A DNA stretch of 64,000 nt from Trueperella bonasi (GCF_030811535.1 NZ_JAUSQX010000001.1:1-64000), one strand, 5' to 3'; positions 19,936-29,415 are shown, numbered from the stretch's first letter. Program-made: numbers and translations. Notes: generated by a model not told the origin, from the sequence alone.

Positions 19936-20400
19936 ATGAGGACAGGTATTCGAATTGGAGTGGACGTCGGTCAAGCGCGCATCGGCGTCGCTCGCAGCGA
20001 TCCCGCAGGTATCCTCGCCACTCCCGTCGCCACACTTAGAGCGGGCCGAGGAGACCTCGACACCGTGGCCAAACTAGCCCGACGAACCGACGCGCTAGAA
20101 GTTGTGGTGGGATTACCTCTCAACATGGACGGCACGAGGGGCACAGCCGCAAAATCAGCACTCAAGTGGGCCCGGCGCCTACAGCGCAAAATCGCGCCTG
20201 TTCCGGTTAGAATGCTCGACGAAAGACTTTCGAGCGTTCAAGCCCACCGTCAACTGCACGATTCGGGGCGAAAAGAGATTGACCATCGCGCGGTGGTAGA
20301 CCAGGTTGCAGCCGTGATCATCTTGGAAACTGCGCTCGAACACGAGCGAACCAACGGGCAGGCGCCTGGCATAGCAGTTAACACTGGACCGGAGGGATAG
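19936..20400 (+). CDS. ruvX: Holliday junction resolvase-like nuclease YqgF/RuvX
   Basis: 154 aa with an RNase-H-like fold: GVDVGQARIGVARSD at the N-terminus, VVGLPLNMDG in the middle, and DERLSS and DHRAVVDQVAA toward the C-terminus. These carry the acidic metal-binding residues of the family, which acts in pre-16S rRNA 5' end processing and was proposed as a Holliday resolvase. It is placed between alaS and mltG with almost no spacing, the standard order in actinobacteria. Confidence 0.93.
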   Translation: MRTGIRIGVDVGQARIGVARSDPAGILATPVATLRAGRGDLDTVAKLARRTDALEVVVGLPLNMDGTRGTAAKSALKWARRLQRKIAPVPVRMLDERLSSVQAHRQLHDSGRKEIDHRAVVDQVAAVIILETALEHERTNGQAPGIAVNTGPEG

Positions 20401-20401
20401 C

Positions 20402-21574
20402 GTGACAGAAATTTTTGATGAGCTTCCTGATCGTAGGAAAGCAACACAGCGGAAAAGCGCTAGCCGGGCAGCCATACAACGCAAACGCCGCCGTCGTAGT
20501 GCCATCGTTCTTTTCCTCGCAGCCTTTCTCTTGGTGTTTTCCGTCGTACTGGCTTGGCCGCATGTGAAAGCTTTACTAGACCTCGATGGCCCCAGCGCGG
20601 AAGACTACACCGGACAGGGCACCGGCGAAGTTGTCATTACCATCCCCGAAGGTTCAACCGGCGCGGACATTGCCTCCATCCTTGTAGCCAATGATGTGGT
20701 CGCCTCCGAGGCCGCATTTATAGATGCCTTCAACGCCGATCGTAGAGCACCTTCAATACAGGCTGGCAGTTACGTGATGAAACAGCAAATGTCTGCTTCC
20801 GCTGCCGTCGCACACCTATTGAATATCGCCAACCGCGCTGAAGTCAACGTGACTATTCCTGAGGGCTTCACAGTCGAACAGGTGGCAGCTCGGCTTGTCA
20901 AAGTGATGGGCTACGACGCGGCCGAGGTTGAGGCCGTGCTTGCTGACCCAGAAGCGCTGGGACTTCCAGATGAGGCGGGAGGTAATCCGGAAGGGTGGCT
21001 TTCACCCGTCACGTATTCCTTCGCGCCAGGAACGAGCGCGGAACAGGCGCTTTCGACTATGGTTGATCATCGGATTTCCGAAATGAACAACCTTGGGATT
21101 CCATCGGAGCAGTGGCAACGAACCATCATTATTGCCTCAATTGTGGAACGCGAAGTGAACTGGCCTGATTACTACGGGCACGTGGCAAGAGTGATTGAAA
21201 ACAGATTGACCGACACCTCTCAGGTAGCTGGCCGTCTACAGATGGATTCAACCGTACTTTACGGAGTAGGAAAATCTGGCGGGGTGCCAACTCAAGAAGA
21301 TCTCGCTGCAGATAACCCATCCAACACCTATATCCATGCCGGATTACCTCCCGGACCAATTTCCAATCCAAGCGCCGACGTCATCGCCGCCTCATACGAC
21401 CCTCCTGAGGGCGATTGGCTTTACTTTGTTACCACGAATCTTGATACGGGCGAAACGAAGTTCTCCAATAACCTTGACGAGCATAATTCTTACGTTCAGG
21501 AATTGCGTGAATGGGTTGCGGCAAATCCCCGCGAAACTGAATCGGCGGAAGAGGAAGCTAGCGAGGGAAATTGA
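20402..21574 (+). CDS. mltG: Endolytic peptidoglycan transglycosylase MltG
   Basis: 390 aa. A basic cytoplasmic lead with many Arg/Lys is followed by one membrane helix (IVLFLAAFLLVFSVVLAW, about 37-55) and an extracellular YceG/MltG domain. The catalytic region IIASIVEREVN contains the conserved Glu, and the final YLYFVT-like motif is present as WLYFVTTNLDTGETKFS. It cleaves nascent glycan strands. The GTG at 20402 is preceded by GGAGGG. The following aroE-like gene starts within its stop codon. Confidence 0.93.
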   Translation: MTEIFDELPDRRKATQRKSASRAAIQRKRRRRSAIVLFLAAFLLVFSVVLAWPHVKALLDLDGPSAEDYTGQGTGEVVITIPEGSTGADIASILVANDVVASEAAFIDAFNADRRAPSIQAGSYVMKQQMSASAAVAHLLNIANRAEVNVTIPEGFTVEQVAARLVKVMGYDAAEVEAVLADPEALGLPDEAGGNPEGWLSPVTYSFAPGTSAEQALSTMVDHRISEMNNLGIPSEQWQRTIIIASIVEREVNWPDYYGHVARVIENRLTDTSQVAGRLQMDSTVLYGVGKSGGVPTQEDLAADNPSNTYIHAGLPPGPISNPSADVIAASYDPPEGDWLYFVTTNLDTGETKFSNNLDEHNSYVQELREWVAANPRETESAEEEASEGN

Positions 21575-22278
21575 CGCTCGGAGTTAGTCAACTTAATCCG
21601 GGTCCATTCGAATTGAGCGGCGCCGACGTGATCGTAAGTGATTCGGATCCGACTCCGGCTTTGTTCGACGTCTTCCGTGGGACATCCGGATTTGCTTTCG
21701 AGCTCAGCTCTGCACCTGAACTACGTGCACGGTGCGATTTTATCGATGGGATTGCAAAACTTGCGGGAGCCTTGGACACGGTTGTTTTCCAACCGGCTGG
21801 ATCTTCGGAGCTCGTCGTTGGTTTCGCGGCGCTACCAGGCGCATTAGAGCGGTCAATTTCCCTGGGTTTTGGGAGCTATTGTGGACGTGGTGCCTCTCGC
21901 AGCACCGCGGTCATCGTAGGTGCGGGGGCGGCGGCCGCATGCGCAATTGCGGCCGTTGTTCCGCATGGTTTTGATGAGATCGTCATCGCTTCCGATTCGC
22001 CCGGCCCTGCTATTGGGGCAGCACATCGGATGGAAATAGAAATTTCTCATGTGCCCTACTCCGCAGTCGAATCAGCCAATATCGATCTATTGATCAACAC
22101 GGAGGAGAATCGGATTAATGCCCAGCCCAAAGCGGTTTGCGATCTGACCGGCGCTTGGGAAGATTTCGCCGGCGGCTACGTGCCGCCAAAGAAGATCACC
22201 GCCCACCAACGCCAGGATCAGGTGCGTGTCCTTACTGGCAAGAGTCCTTCTATTGCCGATATTTTGGCCGTTTCCTAG
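21571..22278 (+). CDS. Degenerate shikimate dehydrogenase-like protein (AroE slot)
   Basis: 235 aa, starting at a TTG that overlaps the mltG stop, with GAGGGA upstream. The position (after mltG, before a prepilin peptidase and aroC) is where aroE usually lies. VIVGAGAAAACAIAAV resembles the AroE nucleotide-binding loop, and VVGFAALPGAL aligns with the usual GDNTDxxG region. However, the NTD motif with its catalytic Asp is absent. I see neither the NVTxPxK lysine motif nor the N-terminal SxSP shikimate-binding motif. The frame is intact, so it may have a new role or be decaying. Assignment rests on context plus weak similarity. Confidence 0.55.
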   Translation: MTLGVSQLNPGPFELSGADVIVSDSDPTPALFDVFRGTSGFAFELSSAPELRARCDFIDGIAKLAGALDTVVFQPAGSSELVVGFAALPGALERSISLGFGSYCGRGASRSTAVIVGAGAAAACAIAAVVPHGFDEIVIASDSPGPAIGAAHRMEIEISHVPYSAVESANIDLLINTEENRINAQPKAVCDLTGAWEDFAGGYVPPKKITAHQRQDQVRVLTGKSPSIADILAVS

Positions 22279-22317
22279 GGCCTGTGGAAAAAATATTTCA
22301 CGGCTATCTTCCGCACG

Positions 22318-22323
22318 TAGCCT
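22318..22323 (+). promoter_or_regulatory. Candidate leaderless -10 box of the prepilin peptidase gene
   Basis: TAGCCT ends 6 nt before the ATG at 22330, within the 51-bp gap after the aroE-like gene. Confidence 0.45.
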
Positions 22324-22329
22324 GAGGGC

Positions 22330-22893
22330 ATGCCATCCCATCCACTCTTCTATGGAACCTTAACCAATAGGCAAGCTAATGCGCTATCACTTGCGGTTGC
22401 CGTACTTACACTCGGTGTGGGCGCGATCCGATACTGGCTAGAGCCGAACCCGCTGTTAGGTCTTGCTTGTGGAGTAGCTTTTTATATTCCGATTGTCATT
22501 AACGCCTGGATCGATGCCCACAAACAAGTCCTCCTGAAAAATTGGACACATCTATCTGGCACCGTCTGGATCATCGCAATCTTCTTCGGTCCCCATCCAC
22601 GCGTATCAATTGTATCGGCGCTTGCGGCAGCTTTCCTGTTCGTCGGCGCCTCGAAACTTTCGGCCGGCAGGCTTCTTGGGATGGGAGACGCGCGGCTGCT
22701 CGTTGTGCTCGCAGGATGGAATGGATTGTGGGCGTTGCCGGGAGCGCTCATGATGCTCGCGCTTTCATTCGGGCTACATGGCCTGTACATCATAGTAAAG
22801 CTCCTTAGACGGCGTGCGACCTTGCGAGATCGGCATCCTCTTGGACCGTGGCTGGTTGGTGGCTCGTGGCTAGCGTGGGCGCTCACCGCCTGA
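22330..22893 (+). CDS. A24-type prepilin peptidase-like membrane protein
   Basis: 187 aa with about six hydrophobic helices. Two aspartate motifs of the aspartic A24 family are present: WIDAHKQVLLKN near residue 60 and GMGDARLLVVLAG near residue 120 (GxGD). This is the short form lacking the N-terminal methylase domain. It would process type IV pilin-like or Flp/Tad signal peptides at the membrane, but no pilin gene is in this window. A gene of this family between aroE and aroC is common in actinobacteria. Confidence 0.8.
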   Translation: MPSHPLFYGTLTNRQANALSLAVAVLTLGVGAIRYWLEPNPLLGLACGVAFYIPIVINAWIDAHKQVLLKNWTHLSGTVWIIAIFFGPHPRVSIVSALAAAFLFVGASKLSAGRLLGMGDARLLVVLAGWNGLWALPGALMMLALSFGLHGLYIIVKLLRRRATLRDRHPLGPWLVGGSWLAWALTA

Positions 22894-22923
22894 CCAGATT
22901 GCGCAACCAGTGCGTGAAACTGG

Positions 22924-22929
22924 CACAAT
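22924..22929 (+). promoter_or_regulatory. Candidate leaderless -10 box of aroC
   Basis: CACAAT ends 6 nt before the aroC ATG. The intervening GGGGGC is not a convincing ribosome-binding site at that distance. Confidence 0.35.
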
Positions 22930-22935
22930 GGGGGC

Positions 22936-24150
22936 ATGATTCGGTGGAGTACAGCAGGAGAATCGCACGGGCGAGCGCTGATTGCGCTCTTTGAGGGAAT
23001 GCCCGCAGGTGTGGAGATCACAACCGATGATCTGCGGCACGCGCTATGGCGCCGCCGTCTCGGTTACGGCAGAGGTGCCAGGCAAAAATTCGAACAGGAT
23101 AAGTTGGCGGTACTGTCCGGAATTCGTCACGGTCTTACGCTTGGTTCTCCGATTGCTATCGAAATCGGTAACTCTGAGTGGTCCAAATGGGAAGTGGTTA
23201 TGAGCACAGATCCAGTTCCCGATGAAGCGCTCTTGATCGATGCGGGAACCGGCGATGAACGTGAAGTTTCCAGGAATAAGCCACTTACGCGCCCACGTCC
23301 GGGCCATGCAGACTTGGTTGGGATGAACAAGTATGGTTTCGATTCTGCGCGTCAGGTTCTTGAACGCGCTTCGGCGCGTGAAACTGCTGCGCGGGTGGCC
23401 GTGGGCGAGCTCGCAAAGCAGCTGTTACGTCAAGCCGCCGGAATCGAGATCGTTTCCCAGGTGGTTGAAGTCGGCTCAGTTTCGGCACCGCCCGACATAC
23501 CTCTGGCAAAGCCCGATCAAGCCGAAGCTCTTGACCAGTGCGATGTTCGTCAGCTTGATTCGGCCCTTGCTAACCAGTTCCGCGCCGAGGTGGACGCCGC
23601 TAAAGCGGATGCTGACACGCTGGGTGGCGTTGTGGAAGTTGTAGCTTGGAACGTACCGCAGGGGCTTGGCACGTACGTGCGTGGCTCTGACAGACTCGAT
23701 GCTCGTCTTGCCTGCGCACTTATGTCGATCCAAGCTGTCAAGGGTGTTGAGATTGGCGATGGCTTCGAAACTGCCCGCCGAAGGGGGAGTGTGGCGCACG
23801 ACGAAATCTTGCGCGATGGGGCCGGCATCAAGCGCCAGACCAACCGAGCTGGGGGAATCGAGGGCGGAATGTCCAACGGCGAACCCGTTGTTGCGCGGGT
23901 GGCCTATAAGCCGATTTCCACAGTGCCGCGTGCTCTTCGCACGATCGATACCGAGACAGGCGAAGAGACGACGGCGCTTCACCAGCGGTCAGACACAACA
24001 GCTGTTGTCCCAGGAGCTGTCATTGCCGAAGCGATGATGGCACTAGTTCTAGCCGAGGCGCTGGTCGAAAAGTTTGGGGGCGATTCCCTCACAGAAATTC
24101 GTCGCAATCTTCGAAGCTGGTGGGAATCCCTACCCGAGGTGCGCAAATAA
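22936..24150 (+). CDS. aroC: Chorismate synthase
   Basis: 404 aa with the three family signatures: [21 protein letters not shown] near the N-terminus, a central [16 protein letters not shown], and [18 protein letters not shown] with [17 protein letters not shown] toward the end. It converts 5-enolpyruvylshikimate-3-phosphate to chorismate using reduced FMN. That is worth noting because this organism appears to import flavin precursor. The stop overlaps the aroKB start (TAATG), so the aro genes 22936-26266 form one operon. Confidence 0.97.
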   Translation: MIRWSTAGESHGRALIALFEGMPAGVEITTDDLRHALWRRRLGYGRGARQKFEQDKLAVLSGIRHGLTLGSPIAIEIGNSEWSKWEVVMSTDPVPDEALLIDAGTGDEREVSRNKPLTRPRPGHADLVGMNKYGFDSARQVLERASARETAARVAVGELAKQLLRQAAGIEIVSQVVEVGSVSAPPDIPLAKPDQAEALDQCDVRQLDSALANQFRAEVDAAKADADTLGGVVEVVAWNVPQGLGTYVRGSDRLDARLACALMSIQAVKGVEIGDGFETARRRGSVAHDEILRDGAGIKRQTNRAGGIEGGMSNGEPVVARVAYKPISTVPRALRTIDTETGEETTALHQRSDTTAVVPGAVIAEAMMALVLAEALVEKFGGDSLTEIRRNLRSWWESLPEVRK

Positions 24151-25715
24151 TGGCGCCACGCGCGATATTTATTGGGATGCCGGGGGCTGGCAAATCGACT
24201 GTGGGGCGCCGAGTGGCACGCCATCTGGGCCTTGATTTTCGAGACTCGGATGATCTCATCGTAGAGCGCGAAGGCAAGAGCGTCGAGGAAATTTTTCAAG
24301 CTGCTGGGGAGTCTGGTTTTCGCGAGTTCGAAGCGGATGCTATCGAATGGGCGATTGCGAAATTTGACGGCGTTCTCGCGCTCGGTGGTGGGGCTGTTCT
24401 TCATCAGCGCACTCGTGAACTGCTCGCGGACCAGCACGTTATTTTGATCGAAGCCACCGATGAAGAACTCATTGAGAGGGTCACTCGTTCACGCACCATA
24501 CGTCCGTTGTTGAAAAACCACCCGCATGCTGGTATCCAGCGCCTACGGCGGGAACGTTCGACGATTTATCACAGGGTAGCAAGCTACGTTGTACTTTCGG
24601 ATGCGCGCCCCGTAGCGCGCGTAGTTAATGAAGTGGTGGACCATTTGAATAATCCCTATAGCCGCGTTGAGGTAGGCGGAAACGTGCCCTATGACGTCGT
24701 TATCGGCTATGACCTAGCTAGTGAAGTGGTCAGGCTGGCCTGTACGAAAGCGGCAAGCCTCGTGGTCTTTAGCGAGGATGTGCGCCAGTACGCTGAGCCG
24801 ATCATTACCGAGCTGAAAATAGCCGATTTGCCTGTCTCTACATTCGTGGTTCCTTCCGGTGAAGAGTCTAAGACGTCCGCCGTGATCGTTGATGGTTGGC
24901 GTGCGGCGGGCAATGCTGGTATCGGGCGCGACGGCGTCGTTATAGCGGTCGGCGGCGGTGCGACGACGGATATGGCCGGCTTTCTTGCCGCTACCTGGTT
25001 GCGCGGAGTGTCTGTCATCCACGTACCGACAACGTTGCTGGCTATGGTTGATGCCGCCGTGGGCGGAAAGACTGGAATTAATTCCGCTCACGGTAAGAAC
25101 ATGGTCGGCTCTTTCCATCCGCCGTTGGGCGTATTCGCTGATCTGACCACTCTTACAACCCTCGATCCTGAGGAGATCCGGGCAGGTATGGGTGAGGTCG
25201 CAAAATGTGGTTTTATTGCTGATCCCGAAATCACTCGCATAATTTTAGAATCTGAAGATCCGTTACAGGCGGATAAACTTTTTGAACTAATTGAGCGTTC
25301 CGTGCGGGTGAAATCGGCGATCGTCTCCTCGGATTTGCGCGAATCAGGGCAGCGAGAATTCCTCAACTACGGGCACACTTTAGCCCACGCTATCGAACTG
25401 AGTTCGAACTACTCCATTCGCCATGGTGAGGCGGTAGCGATAGGCTGCGTATTCGCTGCCGAACTAGCTGAGATCGCTAATATTGCGCCTGCGGGGCTCG
25501 CTGATCAGCATCGTGAAGTACTTGGGCGGTTAGGCCTACCAAGGCAATACTCAGGTGTTGAACGTGAGGATTTGATTGACATTATGAGATCTGACAAGAA
25601 AGTACGCGATGGCAAGTTACGCTTCGTTGTCCTGCGAGATCTGTGCGAACCTGAGATTTTCTTGGCACCCACACCCGCTCAGCTTGATTCGGCCTTTGCA
25701 GGTGTTGGCCTGTGA
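24150..25715 (+). CDS. aroKB: Fused shikimate kinase / 3-dehydroquinate synthase
   Basis: 521 aa in one intact frame. Residues 1-170 are shikimate kinase: P-loop GMPGAGKS, DSDD acidic motif, SGFREFE and the substrate loop LALGGGAVL, then RTIRPLL. From about residue 172 it is 3-dehydroquinate synthase: IAVGGGATTDMAGFLAATW, VPTTLLAMVDAAVGGKTGIN, KNMVGSFHPP and NYGHTLAHAIE with the zinc-binding His. It therefore covers steps 2 and 5 of the shikimate pathway. The ATG at 24150 overlaps the aroC stop. Fusion of the normally separate aroK and aroB neighbours is seen directly in the sequence. Confidence 0.95.
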   Translation: MAPRAIFIGMPGAGKSTVGRRVARHLGLDFRDSDDLIVEREGKSVEEIFQAAGESGFREFEADAIEWAIAKFDGVLALGGGAVLHQRTRELLADQHVILIEATDEELIERVTRSRTIRPLLKNHPHAGIQRLRRERSTIYHRVASYVVLSDARPVARVVNEVVDHLNNPYSRVEVGGNVPYDVVIGYDLASEVVRLACTKAASLVVFSEDVRQYAEPIITELKIADLPVSTFVVPSGEESKTSAVIVDGWRAAGNAGIGRDGVVIAVGGGATTDMAGFLAATWLRGVSVIHVPTTLLAMVDAAVGGKTGINSAHGKNMVGSFHPPLGVFADLTTLTTLDPEEIRAGMGEVAKCGFIADPEITRIILESEDPLQADKLFELIERSVRVKSAIVSSDLRESGQREFLNYGHTLAHAIELSSNYSIRHGEAVAIGCVFAAELAEIANIAPAGLADQHREVLGRLGLPRQYSGVEREDLIDIMRSDKKVRDGKLRFVVLRDLCEPEIFLAPTPAQLDSAFAGVGL

Positions 25716-26266
25716 CTGCAATTATCCTTATCGGTGCTCCAGGTACGGGGAAAAGCGCTATTGTTGCCGAACTCGCACAGCGTGGATGGAATGCGGCAGA
25801 TGTCGATTCGGTTATTGCCGCCCGCCACGGAATGAGCCTCAACGATTTTTACGTACTCATCGATCAAAACGTACGCAACGATTCGATTCGTGCGGAACTA
25901 CACGCATTTTTCGATGACATTGAGTCCGAACCCGAGCACCTGTGGGCACTCGCAATTCCATCAGACGGGCTGGGAGTTGCGCTCGACGACGACTTTGCTG
26001 ACATTCGTGAGAGGCTAAAACGCCTACCCGACGCGGCCATCGTCAACCTTAGTGCCGATCTATCAACGTTAGTTACCCGCAACGGGCTGATTGGACCTCG
26101 TTCTGCAACCATGGTGATGCCGCGTAAGGAGTTCCGGCTCATGCTCGCGGATCGCAAGCCTGTATATGACGAAGTGGCGACGCATGAATATGATACAACG
26201 AACAAGAGTGTAAGCGAGAGTGCTGAGGCAATTATTTCTCTTGTTCTGCCTGATATTTCAAGGTGA
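25712..26266 (+). CDS. Second shikimate-kinase-like P-loop protein, divergent
   Basis: 184 aa, with its GTG start overlapping the aroKB stop. It has the P-loop GAPGTGKSA and DVDSVIAARHGMS, and a C-terminal part (LVTRNGLIGPRSA, FRLMLADRKPVYDEVA) that lines up with the lid and last helices of shikimate kinase. The GGG substrate loop and the FRxxE motif of true AroK are missing; the middle is acidic (FFDDIESEPEHLW). It may be a diverged duplicate with another substrate or a regulatory role. The usual next gene, aroQ, is not here. Confidence 0.6.
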   Translation: MTAIILIGAPGTGKSAIVAELAQRGWNAADVDSVIAARHGMSLNDFYVLIDQNVRNDSIRAELHAFFDDIESEPEHLWALAIPSDGLGVALDDDFADIRERLKRLPDAAIVNLSADLSTLVTRNGLIGPRSATMVMPRKEFRLMLADRKPVYDEVATHEYDTTNKSVSESAEAIISLVLPDISR

Positions 26267-26318
26267 TTTCAGCTCGTAGGGGAGCCTATCCTTCGTTGTC
26301 ATAACGTTTACCGCCGAA

Positions 26319-26324
26319 TATGGT
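26319..26324 (+). promoter_or_regulatory. Candidate leaderless -10 box of the P-type ATPase gene
   Basis: TATGGT lies 6 nt before the ATG at 26331, separate from the aro operon. Confidence 0.45.
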
Positions 26325-26330
26325 GAACGC

Positions 26331-28199
26331 ATGAAACGCATTCAGGACTTTCTTTCGAAATACCCGCTAGTAGCGCTGGTTGCTCTAAGCGCTGTCTTCG
26401 GAGTCCTTCTGGAGTTGTGCACAGATGGGCGCTGGGCGCAGTTGCTCGTGTCTGGTGTTGCCGGATTCATTGCTCTCCTGCAGTTTAAGGACATGGTGAA
26501 CACGCTCCGAGATGGCAGCTTCGGCATCGATATCCTCGCAGTGACTGCGATTGCTTCAACTATTGCAGTCGGCGAATACTGGGCTGCACTCGTCGTGTGT
26601 CTCATGCTTACCGGCGGCGAAGCTTTAGAAGAATATGCGGAAAACCGGGCCGGCGCCGAACTGACGGCACTTTTAGAAGGTGCTCCGACGGTTGCGTATC
26701 TACAAACCGAGGCGGGCCTGAAGGAAATTGATATCGACGACGTCGAGGTCGGCGATCGTCTGGTTGTGCGTCCCCATGAAACCATTCCAGTTGACGGTAC
26801 GCTCCTATCCTCTTCAGCGCTCATCGATGAAAGCCAACTGACGGGCGAATCATTACCGGTTGAGCACCACGAGGGTGAGTCACTCATGTCGGGGGCTCTC
26901 AACGGCAACACAACAATCTCGATCCGAGCACAAGCAACGGCTGAAGATTCCCAATACCAGAGGATCGTTTCTTTAGTAACCGAGGCCCGTGAATCGAAGG
27001 CGCCGTTTGTGCGCCTTGCCGACCGGGTAGCTATTCCGTTCACTTTGGTCGCATTCCTTATTGCGGGTTCAGCCTGGGCTCTTTCGGGTGATGCGATGCG
27101 TTTCGCGCAGGTCCTCGTCGTCGCCACACCCTGCCCGCTCATTATCGCCGCGCCTGTCGCATTTATGGCCGGAATGTCTCGCGCCGCTCGTTCGGGTTTA
27201 ATCGTCAAGAACGCGGGAACTATCGAGCAAATTTCGAAGGTGAAATCTGTGGCATTCGATAAAACCGGAACACTCACCAGGGGAGAACCTGAAATTCACG
27301 TGGTCGACTCGCGAATGCCGGAATCTGACATACTCCGGCTAGCCGCCAGCGCCGAACTGTATTCGTCCCATCCTCTTGGCCAGGCAATCGTTTCTGCCGC
27401 CAGCAATGATATTCCCGAACCGGAGCGTGCACGCGATATCCCGGCACAAGGAGTTGAAGCGGTCGTGGACGGTCAGCAAGTCAAGGTAGGCAAATACGGA
27501 TTCGTCACCGGTTCCAACGAGTCAGATCCGCACGTTACTGAGCCGGGCCGATCTTCGATCTACATCAGTATTGACGGCGAACTTATGGGGCGCTTGGAGA
27601 TGTCCGATCCCATCCGGGAGGAAACACCCGCCTCGCTTCAGGCGCTTCACGAAATTGACATTAGAAACACCGTGATGCTCACCGGCGATGCGAAAGGCAC
27701 GGCAAAAACCGTGGCAAATGTGCTTGGAATAGACTCGGTGCACGCAGGTCTGTTGCCCGAAGATAAGGTCGACGCAATCGGGCGGGTTCAGCCCGGCCCT
27801 GTCATGATGGTGGGCGACGGTGTTAATGACGCCCCCGTACTTGCCGCATCCGATGTGGGTGTGGCAATGGGAGCTCGTGGCGCCGCAGCGGCAGTGGAAT
27901 CGGCGGATGTGGTGATCATGCTGGACGATCTCACTCGCATTCCACGCCTTGTTTTAGTCGGCCAACGAACCATGCGCATCGCCTGGCAAGCAATCGCTAT
28001 CGGGGTTGGGTTTTCGGTTATCCTCATGTTGATCGGGGCGAGTGGCATCATGCCCGCTTTCGTTGGGGCGTGGATGCAAGAACTTGTTGATCTTGCTTGT
28101 ATTCTTTGGGCTTTGCGCGCGGCGCGGCCCTCGAAACAGGAGCTGGAGCTCGGTGCGCGTATCCATCAACCTCAAGTACGCGAACTTACCAGCGTGTAG
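26331..28199 (+). CDS. P1B-type heavy-metal-transporting ATPase with a TPC motif
   Basis: 622 aa. Order of elements: two N-terminal helices, LDESQLTGESLP-type actuator (TGES near 170), the metal-site helix ATPCPLIIAAP (near 266), the phosphorylation site DKTGTLT (near 310), SSHPLGQAI and the hinge VGDGVNDAP (near 494). No N-terminal CxxC metal-binding domain precedes the first helix. The intramembrane motif is TPC rather than CPC or SPC; TPC is described for P1B-5 pumps, for which Ni/Fe/Co transport has been reported. The metal here is unproven. No metal regulator or hemerythrin domain is visible. Confidence 0.88.
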   Translation: MKRIQDFLSKYPLVALVALSAVFGVLLELCTDGRWAQLLVSGVAGFIALLQFKDMVNTLRDGSFGIDILAVTAIASTIAVGEYWAALVVCLMLTGGEALEEYAENRAGAELTALLEGAPTVAYLQTEAGLKEIDIDDVEVGDRLVVRPHETIPVDGTLLSSSALIDESQLTGESLPVEHHEGESLMSGALNGNTTISIRAQATAEDSQYQRIVSLVTEARESKAPFVRLADRVAIPFTLVAFLIAGSAWALSGDAMRFAQVLVVATPCPLIIAAPVAFMAGMSRAARSGLIVKNAGTIEQISKVKSVAFDKTGTLTRGEPEIHVVDSRMPESDILRLAASAELYSSHPLGQAIVSAASNDIPEPERARDIPAQGVEAVVDGQQVKVGKYGFVTGSNESDPHVTEPGRSSIYISIDGELMGRLEMSDPIREETPASLQALHEIDIRNTVMLTGDAKGTAKTVANVLGIDSVHAGLLPEDKVDAIGRVQPGPVMMVGDGVNDAPVLAASDVGVAMGARGAAAAVESADVVIMLDDLTRIPRLVLVGQRTMRIAWQAIAIGVGFSVILMLIGASGIMPAFVGAWMQELVDLACILWALRAARPSKQELELGARIHQPQVRELTSV

Positions 28200-28287
28200 C
28201 TCCTCATAGTGAGGCGATGGGAGTTTGTGCCAACTTCGCGCTATCCTTATGTTGAATCGCCGTAGTTAGCGGCTTAGCAAAGATTGG

Positions 28288-28851
28288 ATGAATGTGGCAA
28301 CGACGAACGATCTCAAGAATGGCATGGTTTTAAAGCTCGACAACCAGCTGTGGCAAGTTGTCGAATTTCAACACGTTAAGCCTGGAAAAGGCCCGGCTTT
28401 CGTGCGAACGAAGCTACGTAACGTTCTGTCTGGAAAAAATGTTGACAAGACGATGAACGCCGGCGTCAAAGTGGAAACTGCCACGGTGGACCGTAGAGAC
28501 ATGCAATTTTTATACAACGACGGCCAAGACTTCGTGTTCATGGACTTGGAAACCTACGAACAGCTATACGTAACAGCTGAGACTATGGGAGATGCGAAGA
28601 ATTTCCTCCTTGAAAACGAGAATGCTGTTGTTGCTATGCACGACGGCCAAGTCTTATTCGTTGAACTTCCAGCTTCCGTTGTTTTAGAAATTACGTTTAC
28701 TGAACCTGGCCTGCAAGGCGATCGGTCAAACGCGGGTACGAAACCTGCCACCCTCGAAACGGGTTACGAAATCCAGGTGCCACTGTTTATAGATCAGGGC
28801 ACCAAGATTAAAGTTGATACCCGCTCCGGCGAGTACCTTGGCCGGGCCTAA
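28288..28851 (+). CDS. efp: Elongation factor P
   Basis: 187 aa with the KOW-like N-domain ([19 protein letters not shown]), the modification loop [12 protein letters not shown] carrying Lys at its tip, and two OB domains ending [10 protein letters not shown]. It rescues ribosomes stalled at polyproline. The start may be the ATG at 28288 or the in-frame GTG at 28294, which would give the more usual MATTNDL; neither has a clear ribosome-binding site. nusB starts inside its stop codon. Confidence 0.95.
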   Translation: MNVATTNDLKNGMVLKLDNQLWQVVEFQHVKPGKGPAFVRTKLRNVLSGKNVDKTMNAGVKVETATVDRRDMQFLYNDGQDFVFMDLETYEQLYVTAETMGDAKNFLLENENAVVAMHDGQVLFVELPASVVLEITFTEPGLQGDRSNAGTKPATLETGYEIQVPLFIDQGTKIKVDTRSGEYLGRA

Positions 28852-29351
28852 TGACACAGGCAGCCAACCAGCGTAAGAATCCGAAGCGAAAAGGGCGTTC
28901 ACTCCAGCGGCAAAAGGCCTTGGATGTACTGTTCGAGGCGGATGCGCGCGATACCGATCTGAGTACCCTGCTCGAAGAGCGCAAGGTAGTTTCAACAAAT
29001 AAGGTTCCTATCGGCGAATACGGAAGCACGATCGTGTCCACGTACGCCGATTCGGCAGCTGATGTTGATTCCATGATTGAGGCGGCATCGCCAGATTGGT
29101 CGCTCGAGCGCATGAGTACGGTGGATCGTAATCTTTTGCGGATGGGCGCAACAGAAATCATGTTCCTTGATGTGGACGTACCCGTCGTCGTTTCCGAAAT
29201 TAAGTCTTTGGCTCGCGAGCTGTCATCTGATGCGTCGGTCGGCTTCACCATGGGCGTGCTTAATCGCGTCGGTGAAATCCGTCAGGCAGAAACTGCTGGC
29301 TTGAGTGCAGAAATCACGTCCATTCCGACTAAGCCAGTGAGCGAAGAGTAA
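28851..29351 (+). CDS. nusB: Transcription antitermination protein NusB
   Basis: 166 aa and mainly helical. NusB features are RQKALDVLFEADARD near the N-terminus and MSTVDRNLLRMGATEIMF with VVSEIKSLARELSS toward the end. It binds boxA RNA with NusE for rRNA antitermination. The efp-nusB overlap (TAATG) shows coupling. In many actinobacteria pyrR-pyrB-pyrC follow; here the next gene is a truncated carA. Confidence 0.93.
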   Translation: MTQAANQRKNPKRKGRSLQRQKALDVLFEADARDTDLSTLLEERKVVSTNKVPIGEYGSTIVSTYADSAADVDSMIEAASPDWSLERMSTVDRNLLRMGATEIMFLDVDVPVVVSEIKSLARELSSDASVGFTMGVLNRVGEIRQAETAGLSAEITSIPTKPVSEE

Positions 29352-29415
29352 AACACTGCAGGGGCGCTAGCCTAGAACGGGTAGTTTTGGTTCCGGCACA
29401 TGGAAGGAGCGGGCT

